Source: Pseudovibrio axinellae (GTDB taxonomy: Bacteria; Pseudomonadota; Alphaproteobacteria; Rhizobiales; Stappiaceae). From it: a DNA stretch of 64,000 nt. The notes beneath the pieces were generated by a model. It was given only the letters and a program-made list of their open reading frames with translations. It did not search any database and had not been told where the DNA came from. The translations under genes were made by a program, and so were the position numbers. This document shows, piece after piece, positions 25,203 through 34,097 of this stretch (position 1 is the stretch's first letter; each line of letters opens with the position of its first letter). The stretch lies in the NCBI RefSeq assembly GCF_900110875.1, contig NZ_FOFM01000007.1:62001-126000 (forward strand), read 5' to 3'.

Positions 25203-25415
25203 ATGATGGAAGACAATAACGATCAGGATAGCATTCGTTCGGAGCTAGCAGAGCTGAGGCAAACACATCGGGATCTGGATCATTCCATCGCAGCACTCAT
25301 CGAAACCAGACGCTCTGATGTTCTTCAGTTACAACGCTTAAAGAAGCGAAAGCTCAAACTAAGAGACGAGATTCAGGTGCTGGAAACTCAACTCTTGCCT
25401 GACATTATTGCCTAA
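25203..25415 (+). CDS. YdcH family protein (DUF465), copy 2
   Basis: Protein of 70 aa with the same architecture as the divergent copy: an N-terminal helix (IRSELAELRQTHRDLDHSIAAL) and the family end LQRLKKRKLKLRDEIQVLE. Start MMED at 25203, or ATG 25206, with AAGGAC about 7 nt upstream. It is the first gene before purE, with 122 bp between. Family function is unknown; these proteins are usually abundant. Confidence 0.75.
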   Translation: MMEDNNDQDSIRSELAELRQTHRDLDHSIAALIETRRSDVLQLQRLKKRKLKLRDEIQVLETQLLPDIIA

Positions 25416-25537
25416 ATTGAAGGCAGCCAACCAACCTTCCTATACTATTGTCATTTCTTGTTGTATTTGGCTTGAAACACGCCGTGGTATTTTTATAATC
25501 CGCGCTTTCTTCCAGACATTCAGAGGATGTCAGCTTT

Positions 25538-26041
25538 ATGAGCCGCACAGATCAGCCAGAAGTCGCAATCATCATGGGAAGTCAATCCGATTGGCCAACC
25601 ATGAAAAACGCTGCAAACACGCTAGAAGCCTTGGGAATTTCCTATGACGCTCGCATCGTTTCAGCGCACCGCACTCCGGACCGTCTGGTAGAGTTTTCCA
25701 AATCTGCGAAAAAAGAAGGGTTTAAGGTCATCATAGCAGGCGCCGGTGGGGCAGCTCATCTGCCTGGTATGGCAGCATCAATGACCCCATTACCCGTCTT
25801 CGGTGTGCCAATCGAATCGCGCGCTCTGAAAGGTCAGGACAGCCTCTTGTCGATCGTTCAGATGCCAGCAGGCGTTCCAGTTGGTACGCTGGCCATTGGT
25901 CGGGCTGGCGCTGTCAACGCCGCTCTCATGGCGGCATCAATTTTAGCACTCCATAATTCGCAGATCGCAGCCAACTTAGATGAGTGGCGCGAGGCCCAAA
26001 CGAAGGCAGTTGCTGAAAAGCCAGTCGACACAGAAGAATAA
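25538..26041 (+). CDS. purE: N5-carboxyaminoimidazole ribonucleotide mutase
   Basis: Class I PurE of 167 aa, which converts N5-CAIR to CAIR in purine synthesis. The active-site segments are [12 protein letters not shown] (11-22), SAHRTPDR (about 44-51) and the [10 protein letters not shown] loop (about 69-78). [28 protein letters not shown] follows. GAGGA lies inside a short GACAT/ATGTC hairpin upstream of the ATG. purK follows 69 bp later; the ATP-dependent enzyme PurK makes the PurE substrate. Confidence 0.93.
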   Translation: MSRTDQPEVAIIMGSQSDWPTMKNAANTLEALGISYDARIVSAHRTPDRLVEFSKSAKKEGFKVIIAGAGGAAHLPGMAASMTPLPVFGVPIESRALKGQDSLLSIVQMPAGVPVGTLAIGRAGAVNAALMAASILALHNSQIAANLDEWREAQTKAVAEKPVDTEE

Positions 26042-26049
26042 GAGTTTTA

Positions 26050-26078
26050 GAGGCGCCCACTAAAGGCGCCTCATTTTT
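26050..26078 (+). terminator. Hairpin with T run between purE and purK
   Basis: GAGGCGCC (26050-26057) pairs with GGCGCCTC (26065-26072), followed by ATTTTT. It would partly terminate transcription after purE, reducing purK. Confidence 0.7.
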
Positions 26079-26110
26079 AATCCGCCCCTAACATCTGGAA
26101 AGTTCTTGAA

Positions 26111-27199
26111 ATGGTTTCCACACTACGTCCAGGCGACACAATTGGTATTCTGGGTGGAGGTCAGCTGGGCCGTATGATCGCCCAAGCTGCTAGCAGGATG
26201 GGTCTGAAGTGCCATATCTATTGCCCGGATGAAATCAGCCCAGCCTTTGAAGTCTCAGCAACAAAAACCATTGCGGCCTACGATGACGAGCAGGCACTCA
26301 CCGAGTTTGCAGAAAATGTCTCGGTCGTAACTTATGAATTTGAGAATGTTCCAGGGGAAACCGCACGTATTCTAGAGCAGCTGGTACCTGTTCGCCCTGG
26401 CCCACATGCTCTTAAGGTTTCTCAAGACCGCCTGATAGAAAAAACCTTCCTGTCACAGGAAGCTGCGACACAGGTGGCCCCATTTATCAAAGTAGACACG
26501 CAGGCAGAACTGGAAACAGCTCTGGCGGAGCTGGGTGGACAGGGCGTTCTTAAGACACGCAGGTTTGGATATGACGGCAAAGGCCAGATCATGATCCGGA
26601 CGCCAGAAGATGCCGAAAACGCAATGGAACAGCTGAACAATCAGCCTGCCATTTTGGAAGGCATCGTACCGTTCGAAAAAGAGATCTCCGTGATTGTTGC
26701 CCGCAGCCTAGATGGCACAGTCAAATGCTACGACCCTTCAGACAACTACCATAAGAACCAAATTTTGAAGACCTCCACCGTCCCTGCCGACATTCCAGAG
26801 GGCACGGCGCAACAGGCGGTCGACATGGCAACGCGAATTGCAACTGCTTTGGGTTATATTGGTGTTATGGGTGTCGAACTGTTCGTTGTCAAAACTGATG
26901 GCAACACCGAGTTGGTCGTTAATGAGATAGCGCCGCGCGTTCATAACTCCGGTCACTGGACAGAGGACGCCTGCCCGGTTTCACAGTTTGAGCAGCATGT
27001 ACGAGCTATTGCAGGCTGGCCATTAGGCTCCCCAGCGCGGGGATATAATGTGATTATGGAGAACCTGATTGGCGATGACGTCAACACTTGGGCCTCCACT
27101 CTGTTAGAACCAAACGCACACCTCACTCTATACGGCAAAGGCCAAGCGCGGGAGGGCCGCAAGATGGGCCATGTAAACCGCCTGTCTCCGCTTTGTTAA
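26111..27199 (+). CDS. purK: N5-carboxyaminoimidazole ribonucleotide synthase
   Basis: ATP-grasp carboxylase-like enzyme of 362 aa making N5-CAIR from AIR, bicarbonate and ATP. The N-terminus has GILGGGQLGRMIAQAASRMG (13-32). The ATP-grasp core has KTRRFGYDGKGQ (about 149-160) and VNEIAPRVHNSGHWTEDAC (about 261-279), the PurK signature. The C-terminus GRKMGHVNRLS is typical. A terminator-like hairpin lies between it and purE, and another follows the stop. Confidence 0.93.
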   Translation: MVSTLRPGDTIGILGGGQLGRMIAQAASRMGLKCHIYCPDEISPAFEVSATKTIAAYDDEQALTEFAENVSVVTYEFENVPGETARILEQLVPVRPGPHALKVSQDRLIEKTFLSQEAATQVAPFIKVDTQAELETALAELGGQGVLKTRRFGYDGKGQIMIRTPEDAENAMEQLNNQPAILEGIVPFEKEISVIVARSLDGTVKCYDPSDNYHKNQILKTSTVPADIPEGTAQQAVDMATRIATALGYIGVMGVELFVVKTDGNTELVVNEIAPRVHNSGHWTEDACPVSQFEQHVRAIAGWPLGSPARGYNVIMENLIGDDVNTWASTLLEPNAHLTLYGKGQAREGRKMGHVNRLSPLC

Positions 27200-27216
27200 A
27201 AAGAGAGTAAGCGAAC

Positions 27217-27257
27217 AAAAAAAGCGCAGAAGGTCGATGGACCTCCGGCGCTTTTTT
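27217..27257. terminator. Terminator shared by purK and the MATE gene
   Basis: AAAAAAGCGC and GCGCTTTTTT arms enclose an inner AGGTC/GACCT hairpin. The A and T runs make it usable from both converging genes. Confidence 0.82.
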
Positions 27258-27274
27258 ATTGTCATTTCAACGTA

Positions 27275-28675
27275 TCAGCCCAACCGAACCAGTCCAAGCT
27301 TATCGCGGCACTGAAAGCGGATAAGAAGCAAGATACCCGTTACAAACAGACCCATGGCCAGTCCAACCCAAATACCTTCGGGGCCCCAGTCAAACGTAAA
27401 GGCCATTACATAAGACAGTGGCACACCAATGAACCAGTAACCAACCACAGCAATCACCATGGGCACACGCGTATCTGACAGACCACGCAACACACCACCA
27501 GCCACGACCTGAATTCCATCAACAACCATATAAATGGCGGCAATGAGAACCAGTGGGACACCAATACGGATCACATCAGCAGCATCAGGATTACTTGCAT
27601 CTAGATAGAGCCCAAGCAACACCTCAGGGATTGCAACAAACAGGACCGCTCCTAAAATACCAATCAAGATCGCCCAGATAATTGCCACCCATGCTGCCCT
27701 CGTGATGCCATCAACGTCATTGCGGCCCAAAGCAATACCAACCCTTACGACGGCGGCGTTTGCAAAACCAAGCGGGATCATAAACGCGATTCCAGACAGT
27801 TGAACAGCAATGCCATGCGCAGCCAGTTCCAGCGTACCGATCCACCCCATCATCAATGCAGCTGCAGAGAACAAGCCAACCTCAGCAACGAGCATGAGGG
27901 AAATGGGCCACCCAAGGCGCAAGATCTCCGCAAAAGCAGGCCAGTCTGCACGCCAAAAACGGACAAATAACTCATACCGCCGCGATTTTTCCTCCCACAA
28001 TACGTAGGCTATCAAAATCAGACATGCGGCCAAAGCAGTCGCGACAGAGGCAATCCCGGCACCAAGAATACCAAGCTTTGGGAACCCGTAATACCCAAAG
28101 ATCAATACGTAATCGAGCGCAGCATTGACGATAGCACTCACCACAGTCGCCCAAAGCACGATCTGCGAACGCTCAATGCTCGTTAAGAAACTACGCAAGG
28201 CCATCACAAAGAGTGACGGGTACATTGACCATTGCACAATACGCAAATAGCTAGCAGCAATCTCGGCTACCTCGGGCTTCTGGCCAAGAGCAAGCAATAT
28301 GCTCTCACCGTTCCAAAGAACCACCATCGCAATTGAGGTATAGATAAGCGATATCCAGAGCCCCATACGAGAGGCGCGACGCACATTACGTATATCGCCC
28401 TTACCTTCCGCTCTGGAGGCAAGTGGCATAACAGCCTGCAAGAAACCAAGGCCTGCCAGCCACGTCAAAAAGAACAACTGCAAAGCCAGCACCGAAGCCG
28501 CCAACTCTGTTGCTCCCAACCAGCCGATCATCAAAGCATCGGTGGCATTAATTGCCATTTGCGCCAATTGCGCGCCAATCAATGGCAATCCCAACATAAG
28601 CGTTGCTTTGGACTCCCCCCACCACGCAGACATAGCTGTGGTTTTGGCAACGCTGGTGCTTTCAACCCGCGTCAT
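27275..28675 (-). CDS. MATE family multidrug efflux transporter
   Basis: Inner-membrane Na+ or H+ driven exporter of 466 aa with twelve helices. ATG 28675 is chosen because TCAGGAGC lies 6 nt upstream; the extra upstream residues are Ser/Pro-rich and not family-like. LGLPLIGAQLAQMAINATDALMIGWLG opens the first MatE repeat. The second repeat begins around LRLGWPISLMLVAEVGLFSAAALMMGWIG. The sequence style is of the NorM branch. Substrate is unknown. Confidence 0.85.
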   Translation of the reverse strand: MTRVESTSVAKTTAMSAWWGESKATLMLGLPLIGAQLAQMAINATDALMIGWLGATELAASVLALQLFFLTWLAGLGFLQAVMPLASRAEGKGDIRNVRRASRMGLWISLIYTSIAMVVLWNGESILLALGQKPEVAEIAASYLRIVQWSMYPSLFVMALRSFLTSIERSQIVLWATVVSAIVNAALDYVLIFGYYGFPKLGILGAGIASVATALAACLILIAYVLWEEKSRRYELFVRFWRADWPAFAEILRLGWPISLMLVAEVGLFSAAALMMGWIGTLELAAHGIAVQLSGIAFMIPLGFANAAVVRVGIALGRNDVDGITRAAWVAIIWAILIGILGAVLFVAIPEVLLGLYLDASNPDAADVIRIGVPLVLIAAIYMVVDGIQVVAGGVLRGLSDTRVPMVIAVVGYWFIGVPLSYVMAFTFDWGPEGIWVGLAMGLFVTGILLLIRFQCRDKLGLVRLG

Positions 28676-28858
28676 TATAAGCTCCTGAAGAAAAGGGCAT
28701 GGAGGCCCTCCAGAACTTGAGCTAATCAAGAACATGAACGAGGATATTTACGGTACTTGCCCGCAACTCCGCGCTGGGAGGAAACTTCCTATAAAAGAAA
28801 TTGACCGATTTATTTCCAGCATTAAGCTCGAAAGCCTAATCACTCGAAGAAATACCGA

Positions 28859-29653
28859 TTACGCTACTTTGCAAAACTTGTCGGGAATGTCCAGCGGAAT
28901 AAAACAGGGCGCGTTATCGCCGCCGTAGACCATGACATGGCCGCAAGGGACTTCATACCAGCCATGCCCCCCTTTTTCCAAGGGCTCAGACACCACACTC
29001 AAACTGTTATTGTGTAGGCGATAATATAAGCTCGGCACAATCTTATCACTGGAGCAGCGCACGGCATAAAGGCGCTCGCCATCAGTCAAAGCCATTGCAA
29101 CGCGCAAGGGCGCAGTAATGTCATTCTCGTGCATTAACTCAAGCGTTTTTGCCAGAACCTGTTGCACGGATCCCACAGGGTCAACATCCAGACCATGGCT
29201 CATCATTGCAAGAAACAAAGCTTCACTGTCTGTCGTGCCCTGTCGGCACCGATAGAACTCATCGCTGATCAACGCCTCAACGTCTCGGCGGATATCTTCA
29301 TAACCACCAATCTGGCCGTTATGCATGCACATCCATTTACCAACAGAGAATGGGTGACAATTCGATCGCGAGGTCGCTGTTCCGGTTGATGCACGAACAT
29401 GAGCGAAAAAGAGAGATGACTTTAGCTGCTTTGTAATACTAAGCAGGTTTTCGTCGCCCCATGCCGGCTGAGTATCGCGGTAAAGACCTGGCTCAGGTTT
29501 ATGGCCGTACCACCCGATCCCAAAACCGTCCCCATTCGTGTTTACCTTGGCCTCCGCACAATGCAGACTCTGAGCAATCAATGAGTGGTTGGGCATTGAA
29601 ATCAACTCTTCCATAAAAATGGGAGTTCCACGGTACGCAAGCCAACGGCACAT
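28859..29653 (-). CDS. Class II glutamine amidotransferase (YafJ-like)
   Basis: Protein of 264 aa. The start MCRWLAYRG at 29653 is diagnostic: removal of Met exposes Cys2, the N-terminal nucleophile of class II (Ntn) amidotransferases. The longer upstream frame would bury it. Further matches are NTNGDGFGIGWYG, FFAHVRASTGTATSRSNCHPFSVGKWMCMHNGQIGGY and GTTDSEALF. It has the glutaminase domain only. The acceptor substrate of YafJ-like proteins is unknown. Some relatives act in ergothioneine synthesis (EgtC), but no other ergothioneine gene is nearby. Confidence 0.82.
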   Translation of the reverse strand: MCRWLAYRGTPIFMEELISMPNHSLIAQSLHCAEAKVNTNGDGFGIGWYGHKPEPGLYRDTQPAWGDENLLSITKQLKSSLFFAHVRASTGTATSRSNCHPFSVGKWMCMHNGQIGGYEDIRRDVEALISDEFYRCRQGTTDSEALFLAMMSHGLDVDPVGSVQQVLAKTLELMHENDITAPLRVAMALTDGERLYAVRCSSDKIVPSLYYRLHNNSLSVVSEPLEKGGHGWYEVPCGHVMVYGGDNAPCFIPLDIPDKFCKVA

Positions 29654-30130
29654 TACATTTTTCTTTCTTGAGTTAGGTTTCTTAGCATAGGGGACTTCAA
29701 GTATGCACGAACCCCACCTCCGTATAAACCCTTTCCCATGACTTAGACAGCCCAATACATATTCGGCTCATGTTTGAACCTCACAAGCTCCGAAACGGCG
29801 ACTCACCAATACGCCCCAAAGTCCCGACTGCGTTCAGATTGAGGAAAATTCGTTTTAACAACTCCCCCAGATTTCCACTGTCTAGAAAACCTTCTGTGGT
29901 CTTTTTTTTGCGCGATTAATGCAATGCACCTATCAGCAATTATAGGTTGTATTTTTATATATTATACCCACCAACAAAGCATATGTTGTTTTCATGAGTG
30001 TTATTTACTTAGTTTTTACTAGGAGTGAAAACTCAGCACGTCCCCACAAACAAGCAAACATGGGCAAGCTGCTGCTCAGCAAGGTTCTAATGGGTGGTAT
30101 TCCCATCAAGGCTACCTATAAATTAACATT
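29654..30130. other. Intergenic region before the rpsU leader
   Basis: No gene recognised. An AT-rich stretch near 29930-30010 and CTATAAAT near 30116 could hold the rpsU promoter; the latter is a plausible -10. Confidence 0.4.
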
Positions 30131-30143
30131 GAATCTCTAGTAA

Positions 30144-30311
30144 GGTAGTAGACAGGCCATACGCAGTCTGTTAGTTACCCCGTCAAGAAGCGACGCATCT
30201 GCGGCGACGGTGTTGTAATGACCCGAGCAAAACGCTAGGCATCGCTATCAATCAATTCATCTATGCCACTTTGGGTTTCGATCCAAAGTGCTCGAAACTA
30301 AGGATAAACGC
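30144..30311 (+). promoter_or_regulatory. Structured 5' leader of rpsU with alternative hairpins
   Basis: Helix 1 is GGTAGTAGACAG (30144-30155) against CTGTTAGTTACC (30168-30179), 11 of 12 positions paired counting wobbles. Helix 2 is CCGTC (30180-30184)/GACGG (30206-30210) with an inner CGC/GCG. Helix 3 is CACTTTGG (30267-30274)/CCAAAGTG (30283-30290). Its loop GTTTCGA (30275-30281) is fully complementary to TCGAAAC (30292-30298), directly before the AAGGAT ribosome binding site. Helix 3 and the alternative pairing exclude each other sterically, giving a two-state switch next to the start. Confidence 0.55.
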
Positions 30312-30536
30312 GTGCAAGTTCTCGTTCGCGATAATAACGTCGATCAGGCGCTGAAAGCGCTTAAGAAAAAGATGCAGCGTGAAGGCATCTTCCGCGAAAT
30401 GAAACTTCGTGGCCATTACGAAAAGCCATCTGAGAAGAAGGCACGCGAAAAGGCAGAAGCTATCCGCCGTACTCGCAAGCTAGCTCGTAAAAAAGCACAG
30501 CGTGAAGGCCTGCTCGTTGGCAAAGGCCGTCGTTAA
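30312..30536 (+). CDS. rpsU: 30S ribosomal protein S21
   Basis: Ribosomal small-subunit protein of 74 aa. Start GTG 30312 ([25 protein letters not shown]) follows AAGGAT by 7-8 nt. The frame-open ATG at 30288 lies inside a leader hairpin and would add unconserved residues. [37 protein letters not shown] is characteristic, with a highly basic C-terminus. S21 helps initiation on the 30S subunit. It is monocistronic, with its own long leader and a terminator. Confidence 0.93.
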   Translation: MQVLVRDNNVDQALKALKKKMQREGIFREMKLRGHYEKPSEKKAREKAEAIRRTRKLARKKAQREGLLVGKGRR

Positions 30537-30622
30537 TTCGACGACATCCGGAACATCGCACCGTTAAGGTTAGATATTGTCTGACAAAGGGCTGCGAACG
30601 TCCCGGAGTATGAATTCAGAAC

Positions 30623-30655
30623 GGACTAACTGGTAATCCAGTTGGTCCGTTTGTT
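30623..30655 (+). terminator. Terminator of rpsU
   Basis: GGACTAACTGG (30623-30633) pairs with CCAGTTGGTCC (30638-30648) with one wobble and a TAAT loop, followed by GTTTGTTGTTT. Confidence 0.7.
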
Positions 30656-30732
30656 GTTTCTGCTGGTTCATTCGACCTTTTTTTGCCACACTAAAGTGTA
30701 GGCTACTGTGTCATTGCAAGGACTATTTAAGA

Positions 30733-31593
30733 ATGGGGCACATTCTCGTGAACAATAAACTGGCTAAAGGCATCGGCGCATGTCTGCTTGTCCTGGGCGT
30801 CGCAGCATGCCAATCCAACTCAACTGGCCTTGTTTATCAGAATGTACCTATCGACAAAGCTGTTGGATCGTCCTCCAACATCGATAGTCTGAGCTCCGTC
30901 ATAGACGCAAACCCTGCTGATGCAGATGCCTATAACAAACGTGGCATCGCCTATGCAAAAGCCGGACGCCTTGATCAAGCGACTGAGGACTTTAACAAGT
31001 CTCTTGAGCTACGGCCTAATTCCTACCAGGCCTATGCAAACAAAGCACTGGTTGAACGCCGCAAAGGCAAGGCCGGTCAAGCAATTCAGGACTACACCAC
31101 AGCCCTTTCTATTAAACCGGACTACGTCAAAGCATTGAACGGACGTGGCAACACCTATCGTTCCATTGGCCAGAACACAGCAGCCCTACGAGATTATAAC
31201 GAAGTCATTCGCCTAAACTCAGGTGATGCGCAAGCCTATCATAACCGCGGCCTTATCTATCAGGCACAAGGCCTGCAAGAAGCTGCGCTCAACGACTTCT
31301 CGTCAGCAATTGGTTTAAACTCGCGCGCTTACTCACCTTTGATTGCTCGTGGTGTCACCTATCTTTCAATTGGCGATCCAAAATCTGCGACTAAGGACTT
31401 TAACGCTGCAATTGCCCTTAATGGGAAATCTGCGTCCGCTTGGGCTAACCGTGGCCGTGCGGAAGAAGCTCTGGGCCAGATCACTGAAGCACGGCAGTCC
31501 TACCAAAAGGCACTCCAGCTGTCTTCAACCAACCAAATCGCCAAGGAAGGCGCAAAGCGCTTGGCCGTAGCAAATACGGTCCCACAAGCCTAA
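30733..31593 (+). CDS. TPR-repeat lipoprotein
   Basis: Protein of 286 aa with a lipoprotein signal peptide ending in the lipobox VAAC, so Cys26 would be lipidated. About six tetratricopeptide repeats follow (residues 60-275), for example DADAYNKRGIAYAKAGRLDQATEDFNKSLELRPN and YVKALNGRGNTYRSIGQNTAALRDYNEVIRLN. It resembles NlpI-like scaffolds attached to the envelope that recruit cell-wall enzymes or proteases. The partner here is unknown. Start ATG 30733, or GTG 30748, which would keep the same signal. Confidence 0.82.
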   Translation: MGHILVNNKLAKGIGACLLVLGVAACQSNSTGLVYQNVPIDKAVGSSSNIDSLSSVIDANPADADAYNKRGIAYAKAGRLDQATEDFNKSLELRPNSYQAYANKALVERRKGKAGQAIQDYTTALSIKPDYVKALNGRGNTYRSIGQNTAALRDYNEVIRLNSGDAQAYHNRGLIYQAQGLQEAALNDFSSAIGLNSRAYSPLIARGVTYLSIGDPKSATKDFNAAIALNGKSASAWANRGRAEEALGQITEARQSYQKALQLSSTNQIAKEGAKRLAVANTVPQA

Positions 31594-31616
31594 GCACGCC
31601 CCAAACCATATCGCAA

Positions 31617-31645
31617 CCAAAGGCCGGAGTTTCCGGCCTTTTTAG
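31617..31645. terminator. Terminator between TPR lipoprotein and hydrolase genes
   Basis: AAAGGCCGGA (31619-31628) pairs with TCCGGCCTTT (31632-31641), T run on the right. The converging hydrolase gene ends inside it (stop at 31642). Confidence 0.82.
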
Positions 31646-32553
31646 TGGCTGCCATTTGGTAAGTTGCCCAGCACCCAATTTATCTCAGCACGCCAATTGA
31701 TCATACGAATTGGCGTGCCATGAGACCCACTTTCAAACAAACGAAAGCGAACAGGGTACCCCTTTGCCTTAGAAGCAAGAGCCCTGAAAAGCTGGTATTG
31801 CCTCTCCCAGCTATAAACCCGGTCTGCGCTCCCATGCGCAAAGACAATCGGCACTCTCGCTTTATAAGCCTCACTTGTCAGCAACCGTCGGTCCGTCGCT
31901 CCCCCAAGAAAGAAAAGCCCAGACAGTTGTCCCGCGACACCTGGATTCTCCGCCAGCCCATAACACACTTGCGACCCCATCGACCCACAAGCAACAACCA
32001 CCTTGGCTTGCGAAGCTTCACGCCGGTATAGGGCGATCAGCTCCCGGATTTCCTGAGTGCTACGAGAGTTCTCCAGCTTGACATCCGGAGAAAGATAAAC
32101 TCCTTGGTTGCGAACCATAAGGTTTTTCAAGCGATTAAAGTTGCCTCCAAACGTCCAGTCCGCATTACCTTGCTTCCTGTTGCCGCCCTTTCCATGGATG
32201 TAAAGCAGAAGAATTTGAGTATCAGCGTCGAGAACTCCTACGCGGATATGCTTGCGCCGTGCACCTGTCAGAACAGCCGTACGCTCCAATACATGCCATG
32301 ACGGCCTACTTGAAACATATCGAGCGCCAACGCGTTTCTCTGGCACTTCATCACGCTCACGCAGGTCTCTCTGGATTTGATAGTCTAAGCGCAAAAAAGC
32401 GCCGTTCAGCGACGTTTCAAGGATATGCGGATAGGCGAACAGCTCATCCTTGTAAGGCTTCAATTCAAGCCCGTAAGAATGAGAAAATAGGGCCAGCAGT
32501 GAAAATAGGCCACAAGCCGCAGATCTGAATAGTCCAATGAGGTTCCACATCAA
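31642..32553 (-). CDS. Exported alpha/beta-hydrolase-fold protein
   Basis: Protein of 303 aa with an N-terminal signal sequence (about 1-28, LIGLFRSAACGLFSLLALFSHSYG). A fold-typical triad can be proposed: Ser191 in ACGSMGS, Asp244 in HGSADRVYSWE and His278 in ESGSHGTP. LLLYIHGKGGN supplies the oxyanion strand. The nucleophile elbow is Cys-Gly-Ser-Met-Gly, with Cys in place of the first Gly of GxSxG. Substrate is unknown; it probably acts in the periplasm. It ends inside the terminator of the opposite gene. Confidence 0.65.
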   Translation of the reverse strand: MMWNLIGLFRSAACGLFSLLALFSHSYGLELKPYKDELFAYPHILETSLNGAFLRLDYQIQRDLRERDEVPEKRVGARYVSSRPSWHVLERTAVLTGARRKHIRVGVLDADTQILLLYIHGKGGNRKQGNADWTFGGNFNRLKNLMVRNQGVYLSPDVKLENSRSTQEIRELIALYRREASQAKVVVACGSMGSQVCYGLAENPGVAGQLSGLFFLGGATDRRLLTSEAYKARVPIVFAHGSADRVYSWERQYQLFRALASKAKGYPVRFRLFESGSHGTPIRMINWRAEINWVLGNLPNGSH

Positions 32554-32576
32554 ACACCTCCGGTCGCTCGAGACTT

Positions 32577-33347
32577 TTAAGGCTTCAAATAGTCATAGAT
32601 GACCCGGCCATAAGGTAATGTGAGGTCGGTAATGAAATGCAATCCGCCAAGAGATTTAAGCATCGGAAGTTCCGCGATTGGGGCATTAGCATGATGGAAC
32701 AGTTGCAAACTCGCAGGCCCAGACCACGCCCCTTTCACCGTCACATCACACGCCTCGTAGGCAACCAACTGTGCAATCGCCAAAGACCCATCCACATCTG
32801 GAATAAGCTTTAAGTTCACCTGTGTCTTCTGGAGCTTTTTAAGAATGGCATCTGGATGACACTGCGTACCGTGCTCCACATCGTAAAGAAGGTGCTGATA
32901 TTTATAACCCATTGTTGCGATAGCAATTGTCACGCCATCAAACTCCAGATGACCCGTAAGCGTCGCACCTGTCACGCTCAGCTCTGGGTGTCCAAGCTTT
33001 TTAGGGAACCCCCAGATCTCTCGCCCACCAAAAATCGGCGGGGTATCATCGAGAAACATCTGCTGCGTGAAGTTTACCGGATGGTCGCCGAACATAGCGG
33101 GAATGACGATACCAGACTCAGTATAGTCCCCAAAACCAGCGGAATCTGGCATGCGGATGACTTCAAACATTACCGTATTGGATCCATCTGGCTCCAAAGG
33201 CTCAGGCAAAGCCTCTCGGATCGCATCAGGATCGCTTTGATAGGAAGCAACCAAAAACTCCCGATCAATAAACCTATAAGGTCCCTTAGGATAGGAAGGG
33301 GCAGCAATCGGCATCGAAGCCTGCTTAAGAATATCGGCAATTTTCAT
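32577..33347 (-). CDS. adc: Acetoacetate decarboxylase
   Basis: Enzyme of 256 aa that decarboxylates acetoacetate to acetone and CO2. The start MKIADILKQASMPIAAPSYPKGPY at 33347 is preferred. The Schiff-base lysine lies in GREIWGFPKKLGHP: K116 and the adjacent K117 match the Lys-Lys pair of the clostridial enzyme, where the neighbour lowers the pKa of the catalytic one. FGDYTESGIVIPA and the end ITDLTLPYGRVIYDYL also match. The usual partners, a hydroxybutyrate dehydrogenase or CoA transferase, are not adjacent, so it stands alone. Confidence 0.88.
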   Translation of the reverse strand: MKIADILKQASMPIAAPSYPKGPYRFIDREFLVASYQSDPDAIREALPEPLEPDGSNTVMFEVIRMPDSAGFGDYTESGIVIPAMFGDHPVNFTQQMFLDDTPPIFGGREIWGFPKKLGHPELSVTGATLTGHLEFDGVTIAIATMGYKYQHLLYDVEHGTQCHPDAILKKLQKTQVNLKLIPDVDGSLAIAQLVAYEACDVTVKGAWSGPASLQLFHHANAPIAELPMLKSLGGLHFITDLTLPYGRVIYDYLKP

Positions 33348-33675
33348 GGACGACCTCAATAACGAATACGTTTAGAACCAGCCAAATCACCAGCCAGTAC
33401 GCACTCACAATAAGCACCGGTCCTCTGGATGTTATCCCTTGGGTTTTAGGGTGACACTTTCAACGCCCAACCCAATTTCTTTGTTCATCAATCGCTTAGG
33501 TCCGATCACCAAAAAGTTGCCACTGGTGTTTCTTGAGCGGAAAACCCGTGAACACACTGGTCTTTGCCTTTTCGCGCCAGTAAGCGATCCCGGAACAGTC
33601 TAGGGCTAAAACGAAAAATCGCAGAAGCACACAGCTCCTGCGATCATCAAAACCTTTAGAAATCCTAGGATTTCT
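33348..33675. other. Intergenic region with the terminator of the oxidase subunit gene
   Basis: Contains ATCGCAG (33618-33624)/CTGCGAT (33638-33644), which on the minus strand is followed by a T run and ends transcription of the gene at 33676-33960. The rest shows no gene. Confidence 0.6.
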
Positions 33676-33960
33676 TTAGATTGTCAGTGCAATCGTAACC
33701 ACACAGGCGAACAGGAATACAATTCCTGGTGCCACATAACCTTTATCACCAGTGGCCAGACCAATGCCAACTGCAATGACTGTTGCCACTGTAGTGATAC
33801 TCGCCCAAACCGTGCCGGCAACTTCACCAAATCCGATCATCGCAATGACCAGAACAAATGTAAGAACCGCTAGAACTGCAACCTTCGAGAAGTTGATGAA
33901 GTTCCTGTAGGTTTTCTCGTGTTCCTCATAATCCATAACAGACGCGCTCCCGTCAGCCAT
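33676..33960 (-). CDS. aa3-type cytochrome c oxidase subunit IV family protein
   Basis: Small membrane protein of 94 aa. ATG 33960 follows GAGGGGGAAGC. The N-terminal MDYEEHEKTYRNFINFSK is the signature of the bacterial aa3 oxidase subunit IV family (single helix plus soluble head). Here three hydrophobic segments follow (AVLAVLTFVLVIAMIGF, IAVGIGLATG and APGIVFLFACVVTIALT), longer than the classic about 50-aa form. The longer form is frequent in this order. Other oxidase genes are elsewhere. Confidence 0.75.
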   Translation of the reverse strand: MADGSASVMDYEEHEKTYRNFINFSKVAVLAVLTFVLVIAMIGFGEVAGTVWASITTVATVIAVGIGLATGDKGYVAPGIVFLFACVVTIALTI

Positions 33961-34097
33961 GCTTCCCCCTCGAAACAAGTAGTTTTCCTGATACAAGTCT
34001 TTAACATCACATCATCAGCCAACGCAACTTACGTTAACACTCGCCCCAGAAAATAACGTAAGGTTTCGGGGATAATTCCGGCCCTAAATTATACCTT

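Noticed and set aside
28859..29653. EgtC in ergothioneine synthesis
   Set aside because: The class II amidotransferase fold fits, but no egtB or egtD gene is adjacent.
30267..30298. A full H-type pseudoknot in the rpsU leader
   Set aside because: The two stems are complementary, but the connecting loops would be 0-1 nt, too short to span the grooves; alternative hairpins are more likely.
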